Shown here piece after piece: positions 42,577 to 51,646 of a stretch of 64,000 nt of DNA. Origin of the DNA: Vibrio sp. 14G-20 (GTDB lineage: Bacteria > Pseudomonadota > Gammaproteobacteria > Enterobacterales > Vibrionaceae); the NCBI RefSeq assembly GCF_026241515.1, contig NZ_JAPHPW010000024.1, forward strand, positions 1-64,000. The letters are read 5' to 3'. The notes beneath the pieces are model-generated. The model did no database searches, was not told the DNA's origin, and saw only the letters and a list, made by a program, of their open reading frames with translations. Position 1 is the stretch's first letter, and the number at the start of each line of letters is the position of its first letter. The translations under genes and the position numbers were made by a program.

Positions 42577-43350
42577 CTATACTGGGACTTCTTCACGACG
42601 CAACATTTCGCCAGCAAGAGCAAGGTAAGCCTTAGCTCCTGCGGAGTATTTGTCGTAGTACATTGCTGGCTTGCCGTGACTCGGGGCTTCTGCCAGACGC
42701 ACATTTCTAGGGATCACAGTTCGGTAGACTTTGCTACCAAAGTGTTTTTTGAGTTGATCAGATACTTCGTTCGATAAGCGGTTGCGAGGATCGTACATTG
42801 TACGTAGAAGACCTTCGATCTTCAGGTTCTCATTTACAACAGCCGCCAGCTTACTGATGGTATCCATCAATGCAGTCAAACCTTCCAAAGCAAAATATTC
42901 ACATTGCATAGGGACCAATACGGAGTCGGCCGCAGCCATCGCGTTGATTGTAAGAAGGTTTAATGAGGGTGGGCAATCAATAAAGATGAAATCATAGTTA
43001 TTGCGAATGGATTCGAGTGCGTTTTTTAAACGAACTTCTCGAGCAAACACTTCCATCAGCTTGATTTCTGCCGCAGTAACATCGCCGTTCGCGGCGATGA
43101 GGTCATAATTGCCAGATGTACTCCGGCAAACTACCTCATCAAATGGGGTGTCTTCAACTAACAAATCGTAAGCAGTTGCTTCAACTTGATACTTGTCGAC
43201 ACCGCTCGCCATAGTGGCATTACCTTGAGGATCGAGGTCAACAACCAATATCTTGCGTTTTGTTGCCGCCATTGATGCTGCTAAATTAATGCAAGTTGTT
43301 GTTTTTCCTACGCCACCCTTCTGGTTGGCAATTGCTACGATTCTACCCAC
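42577..43350 (-). CDS. parA: chromosome partitioning ATPase ParA (Soj family)
   Basis: A 257-residue deviant-Walker ATPase. KGGVGKTTTCINLA at 10-23 is the P-loop with the signature Lys, VVDLDPQGNATMASG is the A' motif, and FIDCPPSLNLLT is Walker B. It lacks an N-terminal HTH, as chromosomal type Ib proteins do. It works with ParB to segregate the origin region, which lies 2.5 kb away. Confidence 0.96.
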   Translation of the reverse strand: MGRIVAIANQKGGVGKTTTCINLAASMAATKRKILVVDLDPQGNATMASGVDKYQVEATAYDLLVEDTPFDEVVCRSTSGNYDLIAANGDVTAAEIKLMEVFAREVRLKNALESIRNNYDFIFIDCPPSLNLLTINAMAAADSVLVPMQCEYFALEGLTALMDTISKLAAVVNENLKIEGLLRTMYDPRNRLSNEVSDQLKKHFGSKVYRTVIPRNVRLAEAPSHGKPAMYYDKYSAGAKAYLALAGEMLRREEVPV

Positions 43351-43364
43351 TATGGCCTCGCTGA

Positions 43365-43997
43365 TTATCCCTGACGCGATAAAGTAACTAGATGACGCTC
43401 TCCATCAAGCTCTGGCACTTGCAAAGCTTTAATGTTTGTCACTGAACACCATTCAGGTAACAGGTCGATTTCGTCTCTAGGATGTTGTCCCTTAAGAGCC
43501 AAAAATACACCGGATTGCTCTTTAGGTAAATGGTGACACCACTCTACCATGTCTGTCATTGACGCAAATGCACGACTGAGCACTGCATCAAACTTTTCTT
43601 CTGGTTGAAATTCTTCAACGCGACTTTGAACCGGTACCACGTTGTCGATACCCAGCTCATGAATCACCTGTTTGATAAAACGAATACGCTTACCTAGGCT
43701 GTCTAGCAAGTAAAACTCGCAGTCTGGATTCATGATTGAGAGCGGAATCCCAGGAAGACCAGGTCCCGTGCCCACATCGATAAAGCGCTTACCTTGTAAG
43801 TGAGTGCTAACAATGATGCTATCTAAGATATGTTTCACCATCATTTCTTGCGGGTCACGAACTGACGTTAGGTTATAAGCTTTGTTCCACTTGTTCAGTA
43901 ACTCAACGTAGCCAACCAACTGGCCACGTTGTTTTTCAGATACTTCAAGTTCAGCCTGGCCAATCAGGTGATCCAGTTTTTCGCGTAATGCGCTCAT
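43365..43997 (-). CDS. rsmG: 16S rRNA (guanine(527)-N7)-methyltransferase
   Basis: A 210-residue SAM-dependent methyltransferase (GidB). The SAM loop is FIDVGTGPGLPGIPLSI, VKHILDSI precedes it, and VLSRAFASMTDMVEW is the later conserved block. Loss of this enzyme gives low-level streptomycin resistance in many bacteria. Its ATG overlaps the mnmG stop by 1 nt (TAATG), so the two are translationally coupled. Confidence 0.97.
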   Translation of the reverse strand: MSALREKLDHLIGQAELEVSEKQRGQLVGYVELLNKWNKAYNLTSVRDPQEMMVKHILDSIIVSTHLQGKRFIDVGTGPGLPGIPLSIMNPDCEFYLLDSLGKRIRFIKQVIHELGIDNVVPVQSRVEEFQPEEKFDAVLSRAFASMTDMVEWCHHLPKEQSGVFLALKGQHPRDEIDLLPEWCSVTNIKALQVPELDGERHLVTLSRQG

Positions 43998-45892
43998 TAT
44001 GCTTCCTCACCTTTTTTCAACAGGCCGTGTTTTTTCAAGTAAACCAACAGAATTGAGATTGCTGCAGGTGTGATACCTGAAATTCGCGAAGCAATACCAA
44101 TTGAGTCAGGCTTAGCTGTCGTTAGTTTAAGAATCACTTCGTTAGAAAGTCCTTTTACCTTGCTGTAATCGATATCAGCAGGCAGTTTGGTATTTTCATG
44201 ACGCAGTGATTTTTCAATTTCGTCTTGTTGACGCTGAATGTAACCATCGTACTTCACTTGGATCTCAACTTGCTCAGACGCTTGTTGATCTTCCAGTGCA
44301 GGACCAAAACGATCCAATGCGGTTAACTGTGAATAAGTCATTTCAGGACGACGAAGAAGATCTTCACCGCTCGCTTCACGAGACATTGGTGTTTTCAGAA
44401 TTTGGTTCAGTTGATCAATATCTTCAGATTTTGGATTAATCCAAGTCTCTTTCAGACGTTGACGCTCCTTCTCCATGTTTTCCATCTTCTCGTTGAAACG
44501 AGCCCAACGAGCGTCATCAACAAGGCCAAGTTCACGCGACTTTTCAGTCAAGCGGATATCGGCGTTATCTTCACGAAGCAGCAAACGGTATTCCGCGCGA
44601 GACGTAAACATGCGGTAAGGTTCTTTGGTACCCATGGTAGATAGGTCGTCAATAAGCACGCCCATGTAAGCTTGGTCACGACGCGGACTCCAGCCTTCTT
44701 TGCCTTGAGTAAACAAACTTGCATTCAGACCCGCCATCAAGCCTTGTGCAGCCGCTTCTTCGTAGCCAGTGGTACCGTTGATTTGACCCGCAAAGAATAG
44801 ACCTTTGATAAACTTAGTTTCGTAAGTCAGCTTAAGGTCGCGAGGATCAAAGAAGTCGTACTCAATCGCATAGCCTGGGCGAACGATATGAGCATTCTCA
44901 AAGCCCTTCATAGAGCGAACGATTTGAACCTGTACATCAAACGGCAGACTGGTTGAGATACCGTTCGGGTATAGCTCATGTGTCGTTAGACCTTCAGGCT
45001 CAATGAAGATTTGGTGGCTGTTCTTATCAGCAAAACGCATCACTTTGTCTTCAATCGAAGGACAGTAACGAGGGCCAATGCCTTCAATCACACCCGCGTA
45101 CATTGGGCTGCGATCTAGGTTGGCGCGAATCACGTCATGCGTATTTTCATTGGTATGCGTGATGTAACATGGAATCTGACGAGGTTGTTGAGCTCGGCTA
45201 CCCATGAACGAGAAAACAGGCGTCGGGTTATCGCCGTGCTGAACCTCAAGCTCAGAAAAATCAACGCTACGCGCATCGATACGAGGAGGAGTACCTGTTT
45301 TCAGGCGATCAACTCGAAATGGAAGATCACGAAGACGGTCAGCCAGTGCGATCGATGGTGGATCACCAGCACGGCCACCCGAAGAACTTTCCATACCAAT
45401 ATGGATCTTGCCGCCTAGGAATGTGCCCACAGTCAGAACCACAGCGCTTGCGCGGAACTTAAGGCCCATCTGCGTAACCACACCCACCACTTGATCCTGT
45501 TCAACGATCAAGTCATCAACCGACTGTTGGAATAAAGTCAGGTTTGGCGTGTTTTCAAGAACGTTACGAACAAAGGCTTTGTAAAGTGCGCGGTCAGCTT
45601 GTGCACGAGTTGCACGAACCGCAGGGCCTTTTGATGCGTTCAATGTTCTGAACTGAATACCTGCATGATCAATAGCTTGCGCCATTAATCCACCCATTGC
45701 ATCGACCTCTTTTACCAAGTGGCCCTTACCGATCCCACCAATGGCTGGGTTACAAGACATTTGTCCTAGTGTATCGATATTATGAGTAAGTAATAACGTA
45801 CTTTGACCAGTACGTGCAGATGCGAGTGCGGCTTCCGTTCCTGCATGGCCACCACCAACAACGATGACATCAAATTTTTCGTGATAAAGCAT
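43997..45892 (-). CDS. mnmG: tRNA uridine-34 carboxymethylaminomethyl modification enzyme MnmG
   Basis: A 631-residue FAD protein (GidA). With MnmE it makes cmnm5U34 in tRNA wobble positions. The FAD loop is VGGGHAGTEAALASARTG (about 12-29), GGIGKGHLVKEVDAMGG and GTPPRIDARS are family signatures, and the C-terminal MnmE- and tRNA-binding helical domain ends near the terminus. It is the first gene to the left of oriC, as in most gamma-proteobacteria. Its partner mnmE lies on the other side of oriC. Confidence 0.98.
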   Translation of the reverse strand: MLYHEKFDVIVVGGGHAGTEAALASARTGQSTLLLTHNIDTLGQMSCNPAIGGIGKGHLVKEVDAMGGLMAQAIDHAGIQFRTLNASKGPAVRATRAQADRALYKAFVRNVLENTPNLTLFQQSVDDLIVEQDQVVGVVTQMGLKFRASAVVLTVGTFLGGKIHIGMESSSGGRAGDPPSIALADRLRDLPFRVDRLKTGTPPRIDARSVDFSELEVQHGDNPTPVFSFMGSRAQQPRQIPCYITHTNENTHDVIRANLDRSPMYAGVIEGIGPRYCPSIEDKVMRFADKNSHQIFIEPEGLTTHELYPNGISTSLPFDVQVQIVRSMKGFENAHIVRPGYAIEYDFFDPRDLKLTYETKFIKGLFFAGQINGTTGYEEAAAQGLMAGLNASLFTQGKEGWSPRRDQAYMGVLIDDLSTMGTKEPYRMFTSRAEYRLLLREDNADIRLTEKSRELGLVDDARWARFNEKMENMEKERQRLKETWINPKSEDIDQLNQILKTPMSREASGEDLLRRPEMTYSQLTALDRFGPALEDQQASEQVEIQVKYDGYIQRQQDEIEKSLRHENTKLPADIDYSKVKGLSNEVILKLTTAKPDSIGIASRISGITPAAISILLVYLKKHGLLKKGEEA

Positions 45893-46335
45893 GAACCGAC
45901 CTCAGGTATTCAAACGTTTTCTAGATTGATAAAAAGGAGCGATATTCTACCTGTTTTCATAGCCTGAGAAAACGTTTTTGGGATTTTTCGAAAAAGCGGT
46001 TTTTTAATTAATATAGATAAGATCTTTAAGGAGATCTTTTATTAGATCTATTATTAGGATCGAGGGTATCTGTGGATAAGTCGAAAATGATCAACGAGAT
46101 CATGGATCTTTTTTGGATCAAAGGATGTGATCTAACTTTGATCAGGGTGAGGATTAGCTGGGATCAAAATGGCTACTTATTCACAGGGGGGAAATAACCT
46201 AAAACTTGTTATTTGGATAACTATAGGTTAATCACCGTATATGTATGATCTTATCCACAGAATAAATTGAAAATAGATCGCTAATTTTCGATGTTTTTGA
46301 AAAAAAGTTATTCACAATCGCGATGTTCAGAGACA
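45893..46335. other. oriC: chromosomal replication origin oriC
   Basis: A gene-free region between mnmG and mioC. It has DnaA boxes TGTGGATAA (46071-46079), TTATTCACA (46177-46185), TTATCCACA (46251-46259) and TTATTCACA (46308-46316), plus a weaker TTTGGATAA (46212-46220). Thirteen GATC sites fall between 46021 and 46279, about one per 20 bp. An AT-rich unwinding element covers about 45985-46060, with GATC-headed 13-mer-like repeats starting at 46021, 46033 and 46045 and another GATC at 46058. All are the known parts of an E. coli-type origin: DNA unwinding element, DnaA assembly region and Dam/SeqA control. Its position matches chromosome 1 origins of vibrios. Confidence 0.95.
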
Positions 46336-46362
46336 AAAAAAGCGGCATAAGCCGCTTTTTGA
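46336..46362 (-). terminator. terminator between mioC and oriC
   Basis: AAAAAGCGGC and GCCGCTTTTT pair around ATAA, symmetric with T-runs on both strands. It should stop mioC transcription from entering oriC. Confidence 0.9.
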
Positions 46363-46375
46363 AAGAAGAGAGAGG

Positions 46376-46810
46376 TTAAAACTGGTCGCTATGATCGTTG
46401 AACCAAGCTTCTGCTGCGTCTTCTGGTACCGGAGTTTCCAATACATCGATGGTAAAACAGTCAGAAATAGGCTGAGCACCGAGCTCTTTCATCTGGCTGT
46501 GGACTGATTTTCCCGCCAAACAGAAGGTATCGTAACTCGAATCACCAAGTGCCACGACAGCAAAGCGAACCTGGCTTAAATCTGGAGATTGCTGGGTCAA
46601 TGCGTCGATAAACGGCTTAATATTATCTGGAAATTCGCCAGCCCCATGAGTTGAAGTCACCAGTAACCAAAAACCTTGTTGGGGGATATCATCGTATTCC
46701 GGCTGATTATGAAGGGTTATTTCATGACCTTGTTCTTCAAGAAGATCATTAAGGTGATCGCCAACGTACTCAGCACCACCTAAGGTGCTACCTGTAATAA
46801 TGTGGATCAT
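46376..46810 (-). CDS. mioC: FMN-binding flavodoxin-like protein MioC
   Basis: A 144-residue flavodoxin-fold protein. The FMN phosphate loop is TGSTLGGAEYVGDHL (6-20) and the flavin-stacking loop is TSTHGAGEFPDN. E. coli MioC supports biotin synthase electron transfer. ATG 46810 gives MIHIITGSTLGG; an 11-residue in-frame extension is rejected. It is transcribed toward oriC, as in E. coli, but a terminator intervenes at 46336-46362. Confidence 0.94.
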   Translation of the reverse strand: MIHIITGSTLGGAEYVGDHLNDLLEEQGHEITLHNQPEYDDIPQQGFWLLVTSTHGAGEFPDNIKPFIDALTQQSPDLSQVRFAVVALGDSSYDTFCLAGKSVHSQMKELGAQPISDCFTIDVLETPVPEDAAEAWFNDHSDQF

Positions 46811-46860
46811 TAAGCTGTCCTTACTAAAGAAAAAGGCCAGCATGAGCCGGCCTTTAAAGG

Positions 46861-48222
46861 TTATTTACCAATACAGAAAGAGGTGAAGATACGGCCGAGT
46901 AGGTCATCTGAGCTGAACTCTCCCGTAATCTCATTAAGGTGTTGTTGCGTTATACGTAGCTCTTCTGCCAAGATTTCCCCAGCCATATAGCCTTCGAGCT
47001 GTTGCTGACCAATATCTAAGTGCTCAGATGCGCGTTCTAGGGCATCTAAGTGGCGACGACGTGCCATGAAGCCACCTTCATTACCACCAGCAAAGCCCAT
47101 GCAATCTTTTAAGTGACTACGCAGCGCATCAACGCCTTGTCCTGTCTTTGCTGATAGTCGAATCAGAGTTGGATCATTAACATGGCAAATTCCGAGCTCT
47201 TCACTGGTTTGATCGGCTTTGTTACGAATCACGGTCATTCCGATGTTATTTGGCAGACGATCAACGAAATCTGGCCAGATATCTTTCGGGTCGGTTGCAT
47301 CGGTAGTGGTGCCATCGACCATAAATAAAACGCGATCGGCTTGAGCAATTTCTTCCCAAGCGCGTTCAATACCGATTTTTTCGACTTCATCTGAGGCTTC
47401 ACGCAGGCCTGCAGTATCAATAATGTGCAGTGGCATACCATCAATATGGATATGTTCACGCAGAACATCACGCGTGGTACCAGCAATATCAGTCACAATC
47501 GCGGAGTCTTTACCCGATAATGCATTCAGTAAGCTCGACTTACCGGCATTAGGACGGCCTGCAATCACTACTTTCATGCCTTCACGCATAATGGCACCTT
47601 GATTGGCTTCTTGGCGAACCGCTTCGAGGTTGTCGATGATAGCTTGTAAGTCAGCACTTACTTTACCGTCAGCAAGGAAATCAATCTCTTCTTCTGGGAA
47701 GTCGATAGCGGCTTCAACATAGATGCGTAAGTGAATCAGAGAGTCCACCAGCGTATTAATGCGTTTTGAAAATTCACCTTGCAGCGATTGCAGGGCTGAT
47801 TTCGCCGCTTCTTCTGAACTGGCATCAATGAGGTCGGCAATCGCTTCTGCTTGAGTTAAATCCATCTTGTCGTTCAAGAAGGCACGCTCTGAGAACTCAC
47901 CTGGGCGTGCTGCGCGTAGCCCTGGAATGGTCAGAATGCGTTTGATGAGCATATCCATAACTACAGGACCACCGTGGCCTTGTAGCTCTAATACGTCTTC
48001 ACCGGTAAACGAGTGCGGGTTAGGAAAGTAAAGCGCGATGCCTTGGTCTAGTTCTAAACCATCGTGAGATTTAAAAGGGGTGTACTCAGCGTAACGTGGT
48101 TTCAGTACTTTGCCGGTAACTTCAAGCGCAACTTGGGCTGCTTGTGGGCCTGAAACGCGAATAATACCGACGCCGCCACGGCCGGGTGCAGTCGCTTGAG
48201 CAACAATCGTATCTGTAGTCAT
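46861..48222 (-). CDS. mnmE: tRNA modification GTPase MnmE
   Basis: A 453-residue G protein (TrmE). The N-terminal tetrahydrofolate-binding domain (1-118) starts TIVAQATAPGRGGVGIIRVSG. The G domain (about 216-376) has GRPNAGKSSLLNAL, DIAGTTRD, DTAGLR and NKAD. The C-terminal CIGK motif with the catalytic-site Cys ends the protein. It partners MnmG in wobble-uridine modification. ATG 48222 is chosen from the family N-terminus and an AGG 8 nt upstream. Confidence 0.97.
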   Translation of the reverse strand: MTTDTIVAQATAPGRGGVGIIRVSGPQAAQVALEVTGKVLKPRYAEYTPFKSHDGLELDQGIALYFPNPHSFTGEDVLELQGHGGPVVMDMLIKRILTIPGLRAARPGEFSERAFLNDKMDLTQAEAIADLIDASSEEAAKSALQSLQGEFSKRINTLVDSLIHLRIYVEAAIDFPEEEIDFLADGKVSADLQAIIDNLEAVRQEANQGAIMREGMKVVIAGRPNAGKSSLLNALSGKDSAIVTDIAGTTRDVLREHIHIDGMPLHIIDTAGLREASDEVEKIGIERAWEEIAQADRVLFMVDGTTTDATDPKDIWPDFVDRLPNNIGMTVIRNKADQTSEELGICHVNDPTLIRLSAKTGQGVDALRSHLKDCMGFAGGNEGGFMARRRHLDALERASEHLDIGQQQLEGYMAGEILAEELRITQQHLNEITGEFSSDDLLGRIFTSFCIGK

Positions 48223-48302
48223 AGTTGTGCCTGCTAGCATGTGAAAGCCAAAAAGGGGCGCTCACGATTAATCAATTAGCTGAATTGTAATCAGCTAAAA
48301 AC

Positions 48303-48329
48303 AAAAAGGCGACCTTTTGGTCGCCTTTC
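48303..48329 (-). terminator. rho-independent terminator of the rpmH-rnpA-yidD-yidC unit
   Basis: Minus strand AAAGGCGACC and GGTCGCCTTTTT pair around AAAA, 24 nt after the yidC stop. Confidence 0.92.
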
Positions 48330-48352
48330 TTTATCTCTTTCTATTATCGAAC

Positions 48353-49972
48353 TTACTTAGAATGTAAGCCTTTCTTTTCCAGCGCGCGGTAGATAAGCGT
48401 TTGCTGAATCAGAGTTACGATGTTCGATACTAGCCAGTATAGAACCAGGCCTGAAGGGAAGAACAGGAAGAAGAATGTGAACATAACCGGCATAAAGGTC
48501 ATGATCTTCTGCTGCATTGGATCCGTTACAGTTGTCGGGCTCATCTTCTGGATTAGGAACATTGAAGCACCCATCAGAAGTGGCAAGATGTAGTATGGGT
48601 CTTGTGCTGAAAGGTCAGTAATCCAACCGAAGAACGGTGAGTGACGCAGTTCAACAGACTCCATTAGTGCCCAGTATAGCGAAATGAAGATAGGCATTTG
48701 CAGAAGGATAGGTAAACAGCCACCTAGTGGATTTACTTTCTCTTTCTTGTAAAGCTCCATCATTTCTTGGCTCATGCGTTGACGGTCGTCGCCAATACGC
48801 TCACGCATTGCAGTCAGCTTAGGCTGAAGCATACGCATTTTCGCCATAGAAGTGTACTGAGCTTTCGTTAGTGGGTACATAGCACCACGAACGATGAAAG
48901 TTAGACAGATGATTGCCAGACCCCAGTTCACAACGATGCCTTGAATGAACGAAAGCAGAGTATGAAGTGGTTTAGCAATGAACCATAACCAACCGTAGTC
49001 AACTACTAGGTCCAGGTTCGGTGCAACAGCAGCCATTTGGTCTTGAAGTTTAGGACCAACCCAAAGCGTTGCTTTGAAGCTCGCTTCGTCGCCAGTAGCG
49101 ATGGTTTTGTTCGGCATACGAACACCGATGTCGCCTAGGTTACCGATTACACGAGTGTAAAGGTTGGCGCCTGCTTCGTCGCGTGGGATCCAAGCACTTG
49201 CAAAGTAGTGCTGAATCATCGCTGCCCAACCTTGACCGTTTGCTAGGTTAAGAGACAGGTTGCGATCTTGCATGTCGTCGAAGCTGTATTTTTTGTAACG
49301 CGTATCTTCCGTAGAGTAAGCACCACCACGGTAAGTTGGCATTGTTAGGCTACCACCGTCATCCATTACGTTCTGACGTAGGTGAGCGTACATGCCGAAT
49401 GTCGCGTTGTTACCAGAGTTGTTGACTACATCGTATTCAACATCCATTGCGTAGCTACCACGCTTAAGGACGAATGTTTTCGTGTACTCAAGGCCGTTCG
49501 CTTGGTAAGTCATCGGGATGCGTAGTTCATCCTGACCATCAGCAAGTGTGAAACTGTCTGCTGAAACTGTGTAGCTAGGGCGGTTTGTGCTGCTTAGGTC
49601 GATACCTTGAGGACCCACTAGACCGCTTTGAGCGATAAATTGGTGACCTGGTTCGTTCTTAAGAAGAACAAAAGTATCTTCAGAATCGAACTCTGCAGAG
49701 TAATCATTTAGATTTGCTTTAACGACATCACCACCAACCGTATCAATTGACAGAGTCAGTACATCAGTTGTTACTGTGATAGTTTTTGCAGAAGCAACTT
49801 GGCCCGGAGCTGGGTCTAGATCATCTGCATAAGATGGCGCTGGTAGGGTGCTGCCAGATTGTGCCTGCTCAATCGCTTGTGGAGCCGGGTTCTTAGCTAC
49901 ATTCCATTGTTGGAAAAGTAGGAAAGAAACCAAAGCCAATGCGATTAACAGGATATTACGTTGAGAATCCAT
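48353..49972 (-). CDS. yidC: membrane protein insertase YidC
   Basis: A 539-residue Oxa1/Alb3 family insertase. The N-terminal helix (DSQRNILLIALALVSFLLFQQW) is followed by the large periplasmic beta-supersandwich (about 55-340). Five core helices follow, beginning near GIVVNWGLAIICLTFIVRG, with its conserved hydrophilic-groove arginine. It inserts membrane proteins with or without SecYEG, including the Fo c subunit encoded 8 kb away. It lies 2 nt after yidD. Confidence 0.97.
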   Translation of the reverse strand: MDSQRNILLIALALVSFLLFQQWNVAKNPAPQAIEQAQSGSTLPAPSYADDLDPAPGQVASAKTITVTTDVLTLSIDTVGGDVVKANLNDYSAEFDSEDTFVLLKNEPGHQFIAQSGLVGPQGIDLSSTNRPSYTVSADSFTLADGQDELRIPMTYQANGLEYTKTFVLKRGSYAMDVEYDVVNNSGNNATFGMYAHLRQNVMDDGGSLTMPTYRGGAYSTEDTRYKKYSFDDMQDRNLSLNLANGQGWAAMIQHYFASAWIPRDEAGANLYTRVIGNLGDIGVRMPNKTIATGDEASFKATLWVGPKLQDQMAAVAPNLDLVVDYGWLWFIAKPLHTLLSFIQGIVVNWGLAIICLTFIVRGAMYPLTKAQYTSMAKMRMLQPKLTAMRERIGDDRQRMSQEMMELYKKEKVNPLGGCLPILLQMPIFISLYWALMESVELRHSPFFGWITDLSAQDPYYILPLLMGASMFLIQKMSPTTVTDPMQQKIMTFMPVMFTFFFLFFPSGLVLYWLVSNIVTLIQQTLIYRALEKKGLHSK

Positions 49973-49974
49973 CG

Positions 49975-50232
49975 TTATTTATCTCTGTCTTGTTTTTGGA
50001 CTGGTGGAACGGGGTCAAAGCCCCCTTCGTTCAAAGGATGGCATTTTAATAGACGTTTGCCTGATAACCAACACCCTTTTACAAAACCGTGAGCTTTCAA
50101 CGCTTCTATCGCATATAAAGAGCAGGTTGGAGTAAATCGGCAGCGTGGGCCGATGAGTGGACTAATAAACCATCTATAAAAATAGATGGGTATTAGCGCT
50201 ATCCACGCGAAGGGCGAGACAGGCGAAGCCAT
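49975..50232 (-). CDS. yidD: membrane protein insertion efficiency factor YidD
   Basis: An 85-residue protein with three conserved cysteines. RWFISPLIGPRCRFTPTCSLYAIEAL and CHPLNEGGFDPVP are the family signatures. An N-terminal amphipathic helix probably associates with the membrane, and it assists YidC-dependent insertion. Its start overlaps the rnpA 3' end by 34 nt in another frame, the conserved arrangement. Confidence 0.95.
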   Translation of the reverse strand: MASPVSPFAWIALIPIYFYRWFISPLIGPRCRFTPTCSLYAIEALKAHGFVKGCWLSGKRLLKCHPLNEGGFDPVPPVQKQDRDK

Positions 50233-50564
50233 AATTTGTCGAGTAGCTTGAACATTTCTTCATTGCTTAAATCTTGCGCGCTCTTTTTAGCTATTACAAC
50301 ATAATCTTTGTTAGGAAGTTTGTGTTGAATGTTACGAAAGCTTTCACGAGTAAGACGCTTGAATCGGTTACGACCCACGGCGGTTTTAATCTGCTTTTTC
50401 GGAACGGCTAATCCAAGGCGAGGATTTGAAAGAGAGTTATTTCGGGCAATGATGGTGAAATGAGGGGAGCCAGCTCGATGAGCTTGCTTGAAGACATTCT
50501 GATAATGTTCGGGAGTTAACAAGCGTAACTCCCGACCGAAGGCTAGCTTATTCAAAATAATCAA
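50199..50564 (-). CDS. rnpA: ribonuclease P protein component
   Basis: A 121-residue basic protein that partners the M1 RNA in tRNA 5' maturation. FGRELRLLTPEHYQNVF, the RNR motif in VGRNRFKRLTRESFR, and VVIAKKSAQDLSNEE match the family. No ATG is available: the frame starts at TTG 50564, 3 nt after the rpmH stop, or at TTG 50555. Either way the start is non-canonical and probably coupled to rpmH translation. The ribosome site is weak (CTAAG). Confidence 0.93.
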   Translation of the reverse strand: MIILNKLAFGRELRLLTPEHYQNVFKQAHRAGSPHFTIIARNNSLSNPRLGLAVPKKQIKTAVGRNRFKRLTRESFRNIQHKLPNKDYVVIAKKSAQDLSNEEMFKLLDKLWLRLSRPSRG

Positions 50565-50567
50565 AGA

Positions 50568-50702
50568 TTACTTAGAAAGACGCTTACGGCCTTTTGCACG
50601 ACGTGCATTGATTGTTGCGCGACCGTTCTTAGTAGCCATGCGAGCACGGAAACCGTGAGTACGCTTACGCTTTAGAACTGTAGGTTGAAAAGTGCGTTTC
50701 AT
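50568..50702 (-). CDS. rpmH: 50S ribosomal protein L34
   Basis: A 44-residue, very basic protein: MKRTFQPTVLKRKRTHGF, then ATKNGRATINARRAKGRKR and the C-terminal LSK. Too short for length-limited gene calling but unmistakable. TAAGGTAATTACA lies upstream of the ATG (ribosome site AAGG). First gene of rpmH-rnpA-yidD-yidC. Confidence 0.97.
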   Translation of the reverse strand: MKRTFQPTVLKRKRTHGFRARMATKNGRATINARRAKGRKRLSK

Positions 50703-50908
50703 TGTAATTACCTTACTGATCAGTAGTTTTAGGTTTTTGTTAAACCCGGCGTGGGCATTTTTTCTCTTCTTTATATAAGAAAGGAAAACCGACGCCTCTC
50801 AACAAAGAGGCGGAATTGTAATCACTGTCACAAAAAGTGTCAATGATTGGGTTAACTAAAATTCCGGTCGGGGGATTATACGTAGAATAACTAAAATCAC
50901 AAGGATCC
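50703..50908 (-). promoter_or_regulatory. rpmH promoter region and weak terminator of the ABC operon
   Basis: A gene-free gap. GCCTC (50794-50798) and GAGGC (50807-50811) form a hairpin. On the minus strand it is followed by a T-rich stretch, so it may end transcription of the upstream ABC operon. The rpmH promoter should lie between it and 50702. Confidence 0.5.
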
Positions 50909-51646
50909 TTAGTCGATCCCAACCTTATTTAAGAATTTTTTTAATTTTGGATCCTGTGGATTACCAAAAATATCCTGTGGAGATCCCTGCTCGATAATGT
51001 GGCCATCGGCCATGAAGATCACTCGGTCTGCGACCTCTCTAGCGAACTGCATTTCATGGGTAACCACCAGCATAGTTTGATGCTGATTTGCTAATTTTTT
51101 CATGAGGTTAAGTACTTCACCAACCCATTCAGGATCGAGCGCTGAAGTCGGCTCATCAAACAGTAAAAGCTCGGGTTGTAGTGCCATTGCACGGCCAATA
51201 CCCACCCGTTGTTGCTGGCCACCAGAGAGCGCGGCTGGGTAGCTATCACCTTTGTCACCCAAGCCAATATCATCAAGAATTTGTTGTGCTTTTTCATGGG
51301 CTTGTTGTTTTTTCCAGCCACGAACGGTAATCAAACCTTCAGCAATGTTCTGTCGTGCGGTTTGGTGAGCGAATAGTGCATAGTTTTGGAACACAAAACC
51401 GGTCTTACGACGCAGTGCAAGCACCTCTGCCTTAGTGTGTTTCTGAGCATCAACCTTGATGTCATCAATCGAAATTATGCCTTGATCGGCTTGCTCTAGA
51501 AAATTCACACAACGTAGTAAGGTAGATTTACCCGTTCCACTTGAACCTATGATGACAATTATCTCACCTTGCTTGATTTCTAGGTCGATCCCTTTCAATA
51601 CTTCGGTGTCACCAAACTGCTTGTGGATATTTTGTAATTTGATCAT
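50909..51646 (-). CDS. polar amino-acid ABC transporter ATP-binding protein
   Basis: A 245-residue ABC ATPase of the GlnQ/HisP group. Walker A GSSGTGKSTLLRC (34-46), Q-loop FQNYALFAHQT, signature LSGGQQQRVGIGRAMA, Walker B LLLFDEPTSALDPE and H-loop VVTHE are all intact. Its ATG overlaps the permease stop by 4 nt. Substrate cannot be read from the ATPase alone. The same three-gene operon sits between rpmH and dnaA in other vibrios. Confidence 0.94.
   Translation of the reverse strand: MIKLQNIHKQFGDTEVLKGIDLEIKQGEIIVIIGSSGTGKSTLLRCVNFLEQADQGIISIDDIKVDAQKHTKAEVLALRRKTGFVFQNYALFAHQTARQNIAEGLITVRGWKKQQAHEKAQQILDDIGLGDKGDSYPAALSGGQQQRVGIGRAMALQPELLLFDEPTSALDPEWVGEVLNLMKKLANQHQTMLVVTHEMQFAREVADRVIFMADGHIIEQGSPQDIFGNPQDPKLKKFLNKVGID

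Noticed and set aside
50740..50922. 60-residue minus-strand frame between the ABC ATPase and rpmH
   Set aside because: It overlaps the ATPase 3' end and a hairpin, with unprotein-like composition and no ribosome site.
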